NCBI RefSeq assembly: GCF_018780565.1
Contig: NZ_JADMJN010000005.1
Coordinates: 434,001-498,000, forward strand
Reading direction: 5' to 3'
Origin: Rhodoferax sp.
Lineage (GTDB): Bacteria; Pseudomonadota; Gammaproteobacteria; Burkholderiales; Burkholderiaceae_C
Length of the DNA stretch: 64,000 bases
This document shows, one piece after another, positions 45,372 to 54,850 of the stretch. The notes under the pieces are model-generated. The model was given only the letters and a program-made list of their open reading frames with translations. It was not told the origin of the DNA and made no database searches. The position numbers were made by a program, and so were the translations under genes. Within the stretch, counting starts at the first letter, position 1. The number at the start of each line of letters is the position of its first letter.

Positions 45372-46130
45372 TCATCTCATCCGTGCAATGATGGCGGTTG
45401 GCATCGCCGACATGAGCCAGGCCACCAGACCCCAAGGCCAGCGCGGCACAGTCGCGGTTTGAACCCGTCGCTCAATCAGATCCACCAGCAGTCGTCCCCC
45501 CCGCTCCACCGGAATCACAAAGGGGCGACTTTTTGCACCCCGGTTCAGAGGGGTATCGATAAATCCAGGGGACAGCGTAGTGACATGCACTTTCGTACCA
45601 TGCGTTTCGGCACGCAGTGACTCCAGATAGGTTGTGACTGCGGCCTTGGACGCACCATAGGCACCGCCCGCCGGCATGCCCCGAAAGGCGGCCACAGAGC
45701 TGATACCCACCAGATGTCCAAAACCCTGCCCCCGGAAACAGTGCATGGCTGCGTCCACCGTGGCCATGAATCCGGTGACATTGGTGTTCACGACCTCACG
45801 CACCTTGAAAAATGGAAGCTTGCCGATATAGCCGTGATGACCCACGCCTGCATTGGCCACAACAATGTCAAGTGCGCCCCATTGCGCCAGGACGCTGGCA
45901 AATACCCGGGTGATGGCTTCGTCATCGGTCACATCCAGCTCGGCCACGATCACCTGGGATGAACCTGCCTGCTGCAACTCAGTCTGCAGCGCCGTCAACG
46001 CATCCAGACGGCGGGCCGTCACCGCCACCCGGTAACCGCGCTGGGCAAATTCGATTGCCATCTGGCGGCCCAGTCCCGATGAAGCACCGGTGATCAGCAC
46101 ACCTTTTCCCAAACCTGCTTGAAGACCCAT
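45372..46130 (-). CDS. Short-chain dehydrogenase/reductase
   Basis: About 252 residues from ATG 46130, the first start close to the fold; longer starts would overlap the opposite promoter. It has the Rossmann motif TGASSGLG, NAG in VANAGVGHHG, and catalytic S-Y-K in GISSVAAFRGMPAGGAYGASKAAV. A C-terminal hydrophobic segment (WPWGLVAWLMSAMPTAIIAR) suggests membrane association. Substrate unknown; the neighbouring FAD monooxygenase may act in the same pathway. Confidence 0.88.
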   Translation of the reverse strand: MGLQAGLGKGVLITGASSGLGRQMAIEFAQRGYRVAVTARRLDALTALQTELQQAGSSQVIVAELDVTDDEAITRVFASVLAQWGALDIVVANAGVGHHGYIGKLPFFKVREVVNTNVTGFMATVDAAMHCFRGQGFGHLVGISSVAAFRGMPAGGAYGASKAAVTTYLESLRAETHGTKVHVTTLSPGFIDTPLNRGAKSRPFVIPVERGGRLLVDLIERRVQTATVPRWPWGLVAWLMSAMPTAIIARMR

Positions 46131-46232
46131 TGTTTTTGCCTGACTATTTTTTTTGAGGACTGATCGAAGCTCCATCTGCCAATTGTGCATTTGTTTTGCT
46201 GCGACGCCTCGCTGTACCGGGTAGGTTTCTCT

Positions 46233-48533
46233 ATGGCACTGCGCACACTTTTGGCTCACAATGCGAGGATTTCCCGAACGACTACCGGCCCCATGCCCTC
46301 ATCAAGACCAGAATCTCCTGCTTCCTCCACGCGTCGACGTGCAATGGAGCAACTGCGTCTTGCGTTGCGTGAGCAGCAAGTGGTTCTGGACAACGCCGGC
46401 CTGGGCATTGCCTTTATCAGACACCGCGTCGTGATCCGCTGCAACCAGCGTTTTGCGGAGATTTATGGCTACCCGGGGACTGCAGAGATATTGGGCGCAA
46501 CCAGCCTTTCGCTGTATCCCGACGCCGAATCATTTCACGCACTGGGCGAGGCCGCGTACAAAATCCTGGCGACGGGCTTGACGTACAAGTCAGAAATACT
46601 GATGAAGCGCCGGGATGGGCAACTGTTCTGGAGCCATGTGACTGGCAAGCTTGTCAACCCATCGAACACCGACGAAGGCTCTATCTGGATTGTTGACGAC
46701 ATCGACGAGCAAAAAGCGGCGCAGGCGCAGTTGCATTCGGCCCTGAATGAACAGTCTCTCATTCTCGACAACGCCATGGTTGGCATCGCTTTTCTGCGAG
46801 ATCGCAAAGTCACCTTGTGCAACCGGGCTTTCGAGATGCAGTTTGGTTACGCGCCTGGCGAACTGCGTGGCAGCTCCTCACGCCAGTGGTACCTGAGTGA
46901 AGAGGACTGGCTGGAGGCCGGGCGTCGCTGCTATGCACCGTTCGCGGCGGGTCAGGCGTTTCAAGGAGAAATGCTGCTGTGCAAGAAAGACGGTTCTGCC
47001 ATTGAATGCGAAGTTCGCGCCAAAGCCATCGATGCGGCCGATCCAGCCAAGGGCTCCATCTGGATCACCATGGACATCATGGCGCGCAAAAAAGCGCAGA
47101 ACGAATTGCTGCAGGCGCGTGCAGACCTGGAAAGACTGGTTCAACTGAGGACCCAGGAACTGAGGCAGACCGTTGCCGCGCTGCAGGCGACCGCGCAAGA
47201 GCAAAAAAAGGCTGAGGCCCACATTCAGCGTCTGGCCCATTTTGATGCCCTCACAGGCCTGCCAAACCGCATTCTGCTGAACGATCGGTGCCAGCAGGCC
47301 CTCAGCGTGGCGCAACGCGGGAAACAGACGGTTGCGCTGATCTTTCTGGATCTGGATCACTTCAAGAACATCAATGATTCGCTGGGACACCGGGTCGGCG
47401 ATGAGGTCTTGATCGAACTTGCGGCCCGCCTGAAGGCCGCAGTGCGAGAGCAGGACACCGTATCGCGACTGGGTGGCGATGAGTTCATCTTGCTGCTGCC
47501 GGATACCGATGCATCGGGTGCTGCACATGTGGCGGAGGGTTTGCTCAAGGCAGCCCTGATGCCATTTCAGATTGACCAGCATGAACTCACCGTCACACCA
47601 TCCATTGGTATCGCGCTGTATCCGAAGGATGGCGCAGACCTCGACACCTTGTCCAAGTGTGCCGATGCCGCCATGTACTGCGCCAAGGAGGATGGACGCA
47701 ACGGCTACCGCTTCTTTACAGCGGAGATGCAGGCCTATTCCAATCGAACACTGATTCTGGGCAATGCCTTGCGTCGGGCAATGGAACGTAATCAGTTTGA
47801 ACTGCATTACCAGCCACAAATCTCGATGGAGACCGGCTCGACGGTGGGCGCCGAGGCCCTGCTACGCTGGCACCATCCCGAACTGGGTGCCGTTTCACCT
47901 GCAGAATTCATCCCGATCGCCGAGAGCAGCGGCCTGATTCTCTCCATTGGCGAGTGGGTGCTTCGCACCGCGACGACCCAGCTTGCGACCTGGATCCAAA
48001 ACGGCATGACCCCCATCACCATGGCGGTCAATCTGTCGGCAGTTCAGTTCAGGCATGCCAACCTGCCCTTGCTCGTGACCAACATCCTGAACGAAGCGGC
48101 GTTACCGCCACATCTGCTGGAGCTTGAATTGACCGAGGGTGTGGCAATGACCCATCCGCTGGAAGCCATTGCAGTCATGCATGACTTGCGCCAGCGCGGT
48201 GTTCGCATGTCGATCGACGACTTTGGCACTGGCTACTCATCGTTGAGCTACCTCAAGCGCTTTCAGGTCTACAAACTCAAGATTGACCAGTCGTTCGTGC
48301 GCGACATTACCGTAGACCCGGATGACAAGGCCATTGTGGGCGCCATCATCAGCATGGCCAGCAGCCTGGGGCTCAAGACCATTGCCGAGGGGGTAGAGAC
48401 CGAGGGGCAGCTCGAATTCCTGCGTGCCCGTGGCTGCACCGAGGCACAGGGCTACTACTTCAGCCGCCCGGTACCTGGCGCCGAGTTTGAACACTATGTG
48501 CGCGGGGAACGTTTGCGCGTGGCCTTGGGGTAA
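46233..48533 (+). CDS. PAS-PAS-GGDEF-EAL cyclic-di-GMP enzyme
   Basis: About 766 residues from ATG 46233 (AGG eight bases upstream). Two PAS domains (about 50-165 and 175-290), a short coiled coil (about 295-335), then GGDEF with RLGGDEF and the inhibitory I-site REQD five residues before it, then EAL with EALLRWHHP, DDFGTGYSSL and AEGVETEGQ. Both catalytic domains look intact. The protein is cytosolic, without membrane helices. Its 3' end overlaps the convergent Lon-like gene by 40 bp. Confidence 0.93.
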   Translation: MALRTLLAHNARISRTTTGPMPSSRPESPASSTRRRAMEQLRLALREQQVVLDNAGLGIAFIRHRVVIRCNQRFAEIYGYPGTAEILGATSLSLYPDAESFHALGEAAYKILATGLTYKSEILMKRRDGQLFWSHVTGKLVNPSNTDEGSIWIVDDIDEQKAAQAQLHSALNEQSLILDNAMVGIAFLRDRKVTLCNRAFEMQFGYAPGELRGSSSRQWYLSEEDWLEAGRRCYAPFAAGQAFQGEMLLCKKDGSAIECEVRAKAIDAADPAKGSIWITMDIMARKKAQNELLQARADLERLVQLRTQELRQTVAALQATAQEQKKAEAHIQRLAHFDALTGLPNRILLNDRCQQALSVAQRGKQTVALIFLDLDHFKNINDSLGHRVGDEVLIELAARLKAAVREQDTVSRLGGDEFILLLPDTDASGAAHVAEGLLKAALMPFQIDQHELTVTPSIGIALYPKDGADLDTLSKCADAAMYCAKEDGRNGYRFFTAEMQAYSNRTLILGNALRRAMERNQFELHYQPQISMETGSTVGAEALLRWHHPELGAVSPAEFIPIAESSGLILSIGEWVLRTATTQLATWIQNGMTPITMAVNLSAVQFRHANLPLLVTNILNEAALPPHLLELELTEGVAMTHPLEAIAVMHDLRQRGVRMSIDDFGTGYSSLSYLKRFQVYKLKIDQSFVRDITVDPDDKAIVGAIISMASSLGLKTIAEGVETEGQLEFLRARGCTEAQGYYFSRPVPGAEFEHYVRGERLRVALG

Positions 48534-50929
48534 TCTGCCAGCTGGCAAGCCAGCCGATAAGCCTGCAGGGTTTTTTCGGCGCGACCCAGTACGCTGTCTT
48601 TGGGATATTCCCCCGCAGTGCCTGGCGCACTGACCATGCCAGACGGGCATCCAGTCAATAGCTCCATCCCATCGCTGACGTGTTCTGCAGTGTAAATATG
48701 GAACAAACCCTCCTTCACCGCATTGACGATATTCGGATTGAGCATGAGGTGACGCCGGTTACGTTGTGGAATCAGAACGCCCTGCTTGCCGTCCAGCCCT
48801 GCCGTCTGACAGATGCGGAAGTAGCCTTCAATTTTTTCATTGATACCGCCCACCGGCAGCACCTCGCCATGCAGATTGACCGCGCCAGTCACGGCAATAC
48901 CCTGCTTGAGTGGCAGGCCCGACAGCGAAGACAGAAGCACGTAGAACTCTGCGCAGGATGCCGAGTCTCCCTCGACCCCGCTGTATTCCTGCTCAAACAC
49001 GATGGAGGCATTCAGCGCCAAGGGCGCAATGTGCGCAAATACGGCTGACAGGTAGCTATGCAGGATCAGAACGCCCTTGTCATGGATCGGGCCTGACATC
49101 TCGACCTCGCGCTCGATGTTGAGCAAACCCTCATTTCCAGCAAACGTGCGGGCTGTCACCCGAACCGGAAAGCCAAAACGGTAGTCACCCAGATCGATCT
49201 GCGAAAGACCATTGAGCTGCCCAGTCTTTTCGCCGTAAAGGGTTATCAGGCGATCGCCGTCGGTGATGGTTTCCTGCAGTCTTTGGTCAGGGTAATCGTG
49301 GCGCAAAGTTCTTGCCTGCAATGCCAACTCGACATCACGCTCTTGCACCAAGCCGTCCCCCCGAGCCCGGCAGACAGCTGCCCCCTCCATAACCAGCGCC
49401 TCGGTGCGTGCGAAGATGGCACTCTGGCGCAATTGGTCATCCACCTCACGGTGCGAGTCTTCCAGCAGGCACACCACCGCTGGCGCCGAAAAATGCGGCA
49501 AGCCCAGTCTTTGGCAGGTATGGGCCACGAACACGGCAGAGGCCTTGTAGGTTTGTTCGCTGGCCAGAAAACTCTCGGCAAAGTCCACCTTGACCCGAAA
49601 GCGCCGCGCAAACTCGGGGTCAGCTTCCTGCAATTCGTAATACTGCTCGGTCGAACCGACCAAAACAATCTTCACATCCACATCCACCGCTTCGGGCGCC
49701 AAGGACACGGATGCAATCGGAGCAATGACGGTTCCCGGCTCTTCGATCTGCAATCGGCCGTTTCTGGAAAATCGGCGCAATTTTTCCCATACCAGTTCAT
49801 CAGTCAGAAGGTCGCGCAAATGCAGCATCAGGAAGCCGCCGTGGGCCTTGAGCAAAGCGCCGGCACGAATGCGGGAGAAATCAGTTTGCAGCACGTCTTC
49901 TTCAGGTTGGTATTCGATGCTGCCGAACAGGGAGCGAAAGGACGGGTTGTTTTCAATGATGACCGGTGCGCCGCTCAGTCCCTCGTTGTCTACCAGCAGG
50001 TTCACGCGGTAGCGCGACAGTACGTCTGCCAGTTCTTCCTGGCGGAGTTCTTCATCGGTATCCGATATCAGGAAAAGGGCCAGGTTATCGAGCACGTCGT
50101 GCATGACCTGCTCCAGGTAGCTGCCCAGTTTGACGGAATCCTTGATCTGCTTTTTCAGGCCGATGCGGATTTCCTGCACCTCATGTTCAAGCAAAGGCTT
50201 GACAACCTGCCGACGCAAGGCCGCCAGGCCTTCGTTCATGAGCCGCTCCATCGGTCTGGTGCGGTCCAGGTAGCGGGCAATTTCCCCGCGCAACTCCTGC
50301 TCAGACTGGTCAATCTGGGCGCGACGCTCCTTGGGCAGGGAGCGCGCCTCACTCTCGGTCAGTGCATTGCCTTTTTCCCCAAGCAAGGTAAACACAAGGT
50401 GACCATTTTCACGGTACAGCGCAAAACTGCGCGCCTCGGCAAAATTATCGAGTTCGGCGTAAGCCTTGGCCTCCTCGACCTTGTACGCGTTTTCAATGTG
50501 TTCGCTCTCTGCCTTGAAATCCGGGCCATTGAGTCGCTGGGGAATTTCTTTTAGCAGGGTCTTGCACATCTGCACCATCAACTGGCGCAGCAGACGCCCC
50601 TGACCGGGTGGCAATCGCAAGGCTCGGGGCTTTTCCGGTGCATCAAAATTGTGCAGGTAACACAAATCAGGTGGCACGGCGCGAGTGGCGGCAACTTCAT
50701 GCATTACCTGACGCAAGAGTGTGGAGCGCCCACTGCCCACCTCACCCAGCACAAACAGGTTGTAGTCCGGCTGATCCATGCCAAGACCAAAACGTGCTGC
50801 AGTTTGAGCGCGCTCCTGGCCAATCCAGGGCAGAGGGAGGTGCAGCAACTCGGAGGTGTCCAAAAAACCAAGAGAGGCAGGATCAATCGTCACACGCAAT
50901 GCATCTGGAGAAAGGCGGGAAATGGCCAT
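48494..50929 (-). CDS. Lon-family (LonB/YcbZ-like) ATP-dependent protease
   Basis: About 811 residues from ATG 50929. An AAA+ region at the N-terminus has a P-loop-like GEVGSGRSTLL, with arginine at the usual lysine. A long helical insertion (about 130-300) follows, then the second AAA part with a sensor region (LRRFSRNGRLQIEE), and the C-terminal Lon protease domain with the Ser-Lys dyad: S in EGDSASCAEF and K in GGINEKIEGYF. Probably degrades misfolded or specific proteins in the cytosol. The arginine may be normal for this subgroup. Confidence 0.9.
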   Translation of the reverse strand: MAISRLSPDALRVTIDPASLGFLDTSELLHLPLPWIGQERAQTAARFGLGMDQPDYNLFVLGEVGSGRSTLLRQVMHEVAATRAVPPDLCYLHNFDAPEKPRALRLPPGQGRLLRQLMVQMCKTLLKEIPQRLNGPDFKAESEHIENAYKVEEAKAYAELDNFAEARSFALYRENGHLVFTLLGEKGNALTESEARSLPKERRAQIDQSEQELRGEIARYLDRTRPMERLMNEGLAALRRQVVKPLLEHEVQEIRIGLKKQIKDSVKLGSYLEQVMHDVLDNLALFLISDTDEELRQEELADVLSRYRVNLLVDNEGLSGAPVIIENNPSFRSLFGSIEYQPEEDVLQTDFSRIRAGALLKAHGGFLMLHLRDLLTDELVWEKLRRFSRNGRLQIEEPGTVIAPIASVSLAPEAVDVDVKIVLVGSTEQYYELQEADPEFARRFRVKVDFAESFLASEQTYKASAVFVAHTCQRLGLPHFSAPAVVCLLEDSHREVDDQLRQSAIFARTEALVMEGAAVCRARGDGLVQERDVELALQARTLRHDYPDQRLQETITDGDRLITLYGEKTGQLNGLSQIDLGDYRFGFPVRVTARTFAGNEGLLNIEREVEMSGPIHDKGVLILHSYLSAVFAHIAPLALNASIVFEQEYSGVEGDSASCAEFYVLLSSLSGLPLKQGIAVTGAVNLHGEVLPVGGINEKIEGYFRICQTAGLDGKQGVLIPQRNRRHLMLNPNIVNAVKEGLFHIYTAEHVSDGMELLTGCPSGMVSAPGTAGEYPKDSVLGRAEKTLQAYRLACQLADYPKATRKRSPRT

Positions 50930-50980
50930 AGGTCTTTTACCTGTTGATTTCACCGCTCATGTTACCCCCGACGCCAGCCC

Positions 50981-51358
50981 TCAAGCTTGCCAAACGCCAT
51001 AACCGGCTTCGCGCAATGCGATCCCGAGTTCCACCTCCATGTCGCGAGCCCCTTCATAGGGCATGGGGTTGTACATGGTGTACAGCGCCGGTAGCAAACG
51101 CACGCCCCACTTGCGCACGAACACATTGCTTTGGATGCCTGCCTTGTGTTTGTCAAAACGCACGTCCGGGTCAAGCCCGGTCATGCCCACGTAAACAAAG
51201 GGCTTGCCCAACTGCCAATCCGGGTTGGCTTTGCGAAAACGGCCCACGTTCCACACCTCGTCGGACAACTCGACCACGTAGACGTGGTAGTGATGACTTC
51301 GAGGGGTACGCAGAGGTGTCGCCACAGTTGCATGGATGAATAGGGTTAAATGGCACAT
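50981..51358 (-). CDS. Small GIY-YIG-like protein
   Basis: About 125 residues from ATG 51358 (AAGAAGG upstream). HVYVVEL and [19 protein letters not shown] resemble the two GIY-YIG strands and the following helix of GIY-YIG nucleases, and the C-terminal [16 protein letters not shown] carries a conserved Glu. No other domain is present. Call is a resemblance only; it could be a catalytically different relative. Divergent from the LLM oxidoreductase gene. Confidence 0.6.
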   Translation of the reverse strand: MCHLTLFIHATVATPLRTPRSHHYHVYVVELSDEVWNVGRFRKANPDWQLGKPFVYVGMTGLDPDVRFDKHKAGIQSNVFVRKWGVRLLPALYTMYNPMPYEGARDMEVELGIALREAGYGVWQA

Positions 51359-51403
51359 TGTCATCCTTCTTGTGCTCCCCTTGAGTGCCCCAAGTTAAAC
51401 ACC

Positions 51404-52393
51404 ATGATCCCATTTTCAGTTCTCGACCTCTCTCCCATTTTGCAGGGCAGTGACGCAGCCCAGTCTTTTCGCAACAGCCTTGATCTGGCCCAGCATGCTG
51501 AACGATGGGGCTACCAGCGCTACTGGTTGGCCGAGCATCACGGCATGCCGGGCATTGCGAGTGCGGCCACCTCAGTGCTGATGGGGTATGTGGCAGGCGG
51601 CACCAGCAGCATCCGCGTGGGCGCGGGTGGTGTCATGCTGCCCAATCATTCGCCGCTGGTGATTGCCGAACAATTTGGCACATTGGAATCGCTTTATCCA
51701 GGCCGTATCGACCTCGGGCTTGGCCGGGCGCCAGGTTCGGACCAGATCACCGCCCGCGCATTGCGCCGCAACCTGGCGACGGATGCGGACGAGTTTCCAC
51801 GCGATGTGGTCGAACTGATGAATTATTTTTCAGCAGAGTCGCAGAGCCCTGTGCGCGCCGTGCCGGGCCAGGGCCTGGATATACCGATCTGGATTCTGGG
51901 GTCCAGTCTGTTTGGCGCCGAGCTGGCTGCCATGCTTGGCCTGCCCTACGCCTTTGCCTCCCATTTTGCGCCGCAGCAAATGATGCAGGCCATCGCCCTG
52001 TACCGGGCTCGTTTTCGCCCTTCGGCCAGGCTGGCCAAGCCTTACGTGATGCTGGGCTTCAATGTGTTTGCGGCAGACAGCGATGAAGAGGCGGCATTTC
52101 GCGCCACGTCCATGCAACAGGCCTTTGTCAATCTGCGCAGCGGGCGCCCTGCCCGGCTCCCGCCGCCCCTGGCCGACTATCCCAATCTTGTCGGCCCTGC
52201 CGAACGTGCCTTGCTTGACAGCGTGCTGTCCTGTGCCGCCATTGGCTCACCGCGCACCGTTCGCGCCAGTCTGGAAGCCTTCATTGAGCGCACGGGTGCG
52301 GATGAGCTGATGATTACCTCGCAAATCTTTGAACACTCGGCTCGCCTGCGCTCTTACGAACTCACGTCGGGCATATTTTCAAGCGCAGCCTGA
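51404..52393 (+). CDS. LLM-class flavin-dependent oxidoreductase
   Basis: 329 residues from ATG 51404. A TIM-barrel luciferase-like monooxygenase with [22 protein letters not shown] and [11 protein letters not shown] near the flavin site. This subgroup (MsnO8-like, YhbW-like) has no known substrate. It begins 45 bp after the divergent GIY-YIG-like gene start. Confidence 0.9.
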   Translation: MIPFSVLDLSPILQGSDAAQSFRNSLDLAQHAERWGYQRYWLAEHHGMPGIASAATSVLMGYVAGGTSSIRVGAGGVMLPNHSPLVIAEQFGTLESLYPGRIDLGLGRAPGSDQITARALRRNLATDADEFPRDVVELMNYFSAESQSPVRAVPGQGLDIPIWILGSSLFGAELAAMLGLPYAFASHFAPQQMMQAIALYRARFRPSARLAKPYVMLGFNVFAADSDEEAAFRATSMQQAFVNLRSGRPARLPPPLADYPNLVGPAERALLDSVLSCAAIGSPRTVRASLEAFIERTGADELMITSQIFEHSARLRSYELTSGIFSSAA

Positions 52394-52537
52394 ACGCCTG
52401 GCGAAGAAAGCCGCTGTTCATTGAGAAAACTCAATCGTCGGCGCGCCTTGCGGCCTACATTCCCTTCAAGACAGTTTGAGGCAATCGCACTTTGCATCTG
52501 CCTGTCTTTGTTTGGATCAACAGCCAGGAGGAAAGAA

Positions 52538-52966
52538 ATGAAACACACACGCACCACGCGCTTGTCGGCCAGCCTGTTTGCACTCACGATGGTCAGTGGC
52601 CTTGCGATCGGGCAAACCACCAAGGTGGACCTCGGAAAACGGGAATTCGAGGCCAACTGCGCCAGTTGTCACGGCACCAATGGCAAGGGCAACGGATTGT
52701 TGGTGGAGTGGTTGCGTCGCAGCCCCACAGACCTGACGACACTGACCAAGCGCAATGGCGGGGTCTTTCCTGTGAGCAGGATGTACGAGACGATCGAGGG
52801 TGCCAACGTGCCAAGCCATGGCTCCAGGGATATGCCGGTGTGGGGGACTGACTACCGTGTGAAAGCGGCCGAGTACTACATGGATGTGCCTTACGACCCG
52901 GAGATCTACGTCAGAACGCGCATCCTGTCACTCATCGAGTACATCAATCGCTTGCAGGAGCGCTGA
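52538..52966 (+). CDS. Periplasmic class I cytochrome c
   Basis: 142 residues with AGGAGG upstream of ATG 52538. A signal peptide (residues 1-25, ending GLAIG) is followed by one heme site CASCH at about residue 41-45 and a distal methionine in SRDMPVWG near residue 97. Exported electron carrier; the partner is unknown. No oxidase or dehydrogenase gene is next to it. It is convergent to the following hypothetical gene. Confidence 0.9.
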   Translation: MKHTRTTRLSASLFALTMVSGLAIGQTTKVDLGKREFEANCASCHGTNGKGNGLLVEWLRRSPTDLTTLTKRNGGVFPVSRMYETIEGANVPSHGSRDMPVWGTDYRVKAAEYYMDVPYDPEIYVRTRILSLIEYINRLQER

Positions 52967-52978
52967 AACAGGGGTTTG

Positions 52979-53485
52979 CTATAGCAGCAAGGCGCCAAAA
53001 TGGCGCGCAAAGTCCTGCGTGGTTTCAGCGCTGAGTCGTTGGCCAATGAATATTTCGACGCCGCGCAACAATTTGCGTAGTTCAGCAGGGCTGTCGCAGC
53101 GCTCGATAGCTGCGCAAATGGGCTCACCGGATGCCCCCAAGCGGTCCGACACAAAATGCGATGCAGCCGAGCGCACCTCTTTGAACTGATCCGGGTCCGT
53201 GGCCGGTCGCGGCAGTTCTGTCGGGCTGGCCGCAGCAAAACCTGGCGCGACGGGTGCCTGCAAGTGATGGACGGCATGGCTTGATTCAATCAGTCCTTCC
53301 TGCAGCAGATGCTCCAGCGCGGTGTCCAGTTCGCCAACGCGAACAAAAGCCAGCAAATCGTTGATCGTCTTCTTGCCGTCAATGAGTATCAGCAAACGTC
53401 GTTGCACCGGAGCCAGGGCATGAGCGCGTGCGGCAATCTCTGCCCGGCCGCTGTCGGTCTTGATGTACGTCGTTCCAGGCTTCAT
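52979..53485 (-). CDS. Hypothetical protein with helical N-terminal module
   Basis: About 168 residues from ATG 53485; a TTG at 53518 would lengthen it by 11. The N-terminal part (about 20-75) with RRLLILIDGKKTINDLLAFV and ALEHLLQEGLIE looks like a winged-helix or similar helical regulator module; a Pro/Ala-rich linker and a second helical segment follow. No signal peptide. It lies 40 bp after the aminotransferase gene and may share its transcript. I do not recognise the family. Confidence 0.7.
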   Translation of the reverse strand: MKPGTTYIKTDSGRAEIAARAHALAPVQRRLLILIDGKKTINDLLAFVRVGELDTALEHLLQEGLIESSHAVHHLQAPVAPGFAAASPTELPRPATDPDQFKEVRSAASHFVSDRLGASGEPICAAIERCDSPAELRKLLRGVEIFIGQRLSAETTQDFARHFGALLL

Positions 53486-53525
53486 CGTCGGCTCTTGTGA
53501 AATCACCTCATTTGGCAATTGTCAG

Positions 53526-54734
53526 TCAAAGTGCCTGCCCCAGGCGCGCGATGCCTTCCTCGATTTTGGCCACATCGGCGGTGGCGAAACTCAGGCGCAG
53601 GCTGGCGGGATCGGGGTCATGCGCGTAGAACGGCGCACCCGGCACAAAAGCCACGCCCTTGTCAATGGCGCGCCTGGCAAATTCGCCGGCATCTTTCAGC
53701 TTGCCATTGGCACCGGTGAGGCGAGCCCAAAAAAACAGGCCACCTCCTGGCTGGGTGAATTCGATCGCGTCACCCAGCTCACGTTTCAGTGCCCGTCCCA
53801 TGGTCTGCGCCCGCTCGGCATAAACCTGGCGCACATGGGCCAGGGTGGCAGGCATGCCACCGGCCTTGAGGTACTGCGCGGCAGTGGCCTGGGCAAAAGT
53901 GCTGGTGTGCGCGTCACTGAACTGCTTGCACATGGTGGCCTTGGCCAGCAATTCGGGCGGAGCAATCATCCAGCCCACGCGCAAGCCTGGCGACAGCACC
54001 TTGCTCAAACTGCCGCAATGCACCAGCCAGTCGCGACTGGCCGGAACCTTTGCACTCAAGGCCAGGATGCTGGGCGGTGGCGGCTCAGCGAAATACAGAT
54101 CGCCATAGGGGTCGTCTTCCACCACAGGGGTTTGGTACTTGACAGCCAACTCCAGCACTTTGGTGCGCCGCTCCAGGCTCAACGTGGCGCCACTGGGGTT
54201 GCCAAAGGTGGGAATGAGGTAGACAAACTTGGGCTTGTGCTCAACGATCAGTTTTTCCAGCTCATCCACCTTGACGCCATGTGCGTCAATCGGCGCGCCA
54301 ATCACCTGTGCGCCATACAGGCGAAAGCACTGGATGGTGGCCAAAAAGGTGGGCGCTTCGACGATGATCTTGTCGCCCGGATTGATCATGGTTTTGCCAA
54401 TCAGATCCAGCGCCTGCTGGCTTCCTGTGGTGACGATCAGCCCATCCGGCGCCACCGTGACGCCTGCGCCACTCCGGTCTGCGCCTTTTGAGGCCATGAA
54501 GGCGGCAAGCTGTTCGCGCAAGGGGTTGTAGCCCTCGGTGGCGCCGTATTGCAGCGCAGCACCGGGTTCGTCTGTCAGCGCTTTATTGGCAGCGGCCTGA
54601 ATGCCGGCCACGTCAAACATGGCGGAATCGGGGAACCCCCCTGCAAACGAGATGATGCCGGGTTTGCCCAGCAGCTTGAAAAGTTCACGGATGGCCGAGG
54701 TTTCGACATTGTTCAGACGGTCAGCGAATTGCAT
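53526..54734 (-). CDS. PLP-dependent class I/II aminotransferase (2-aminoadipate/MocR-like type)
   Basis: 402 residues. Fold type I aminotransferase with QYGATEGYNPLREQLAAF, TTGSQQALDLIGK, YLIPTFGNPSGAT, EDDPYGDLYF and the PLP lysine in HCGSLSKVLSPGLRVGW. Related enzymes act on 2-aminoadipate or aromatic/branched amino acids; the exact substrate is not set by sequence. There is no N-terminal DNA-binding domain, so it is an enzyme and not a MocR regulator. Confidence 0.9.
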   Translation of the reverse strand: MQFADRLNNVETSAIRELFKLLGKPGIISFAGGFPDSAMFDVAGIQAAANKALTDEPGAALQYGATEGYNPLREQLAAFMASKGADRSGAGVTVAPDGLIVTTGSQQALDLIGKTMINPGDKIIVEAPTFLATIQCFRLYGAQVIGAPIDAHGVKVDELEKLIVEHKPKFVYLIPTFGNPSGATLSLERRTKVLELAVKYQTPVVEDDPYGDLYFAEPPPPSILALSAKVPASRDWLVHCGSLSKVLSPGLRVGWMIAPPELLAKATMCKQFSDAHTSTFAQATAAQYLKAGGMPATLAHVRQVYAERAQTMGRALKRELGDAIEFTQPGGGLFFWARLTGANGKLKDAGEFARRAIDKGVAFVPGAPFYAHDPDPASLRLSFATADVAKIEEGIARLGQAL

Positions 54735-54850
54735 TGAAGTCTTTCATTTTGGCGCTTGGAGGCAAATGGGGTAAATTGCAGCTTGAGTAACTGGTAAGGT
54801 CCAATTATTATTCAGTCATTGCAACGGGTTCTGCCTGGTGCAGAAGTGCC

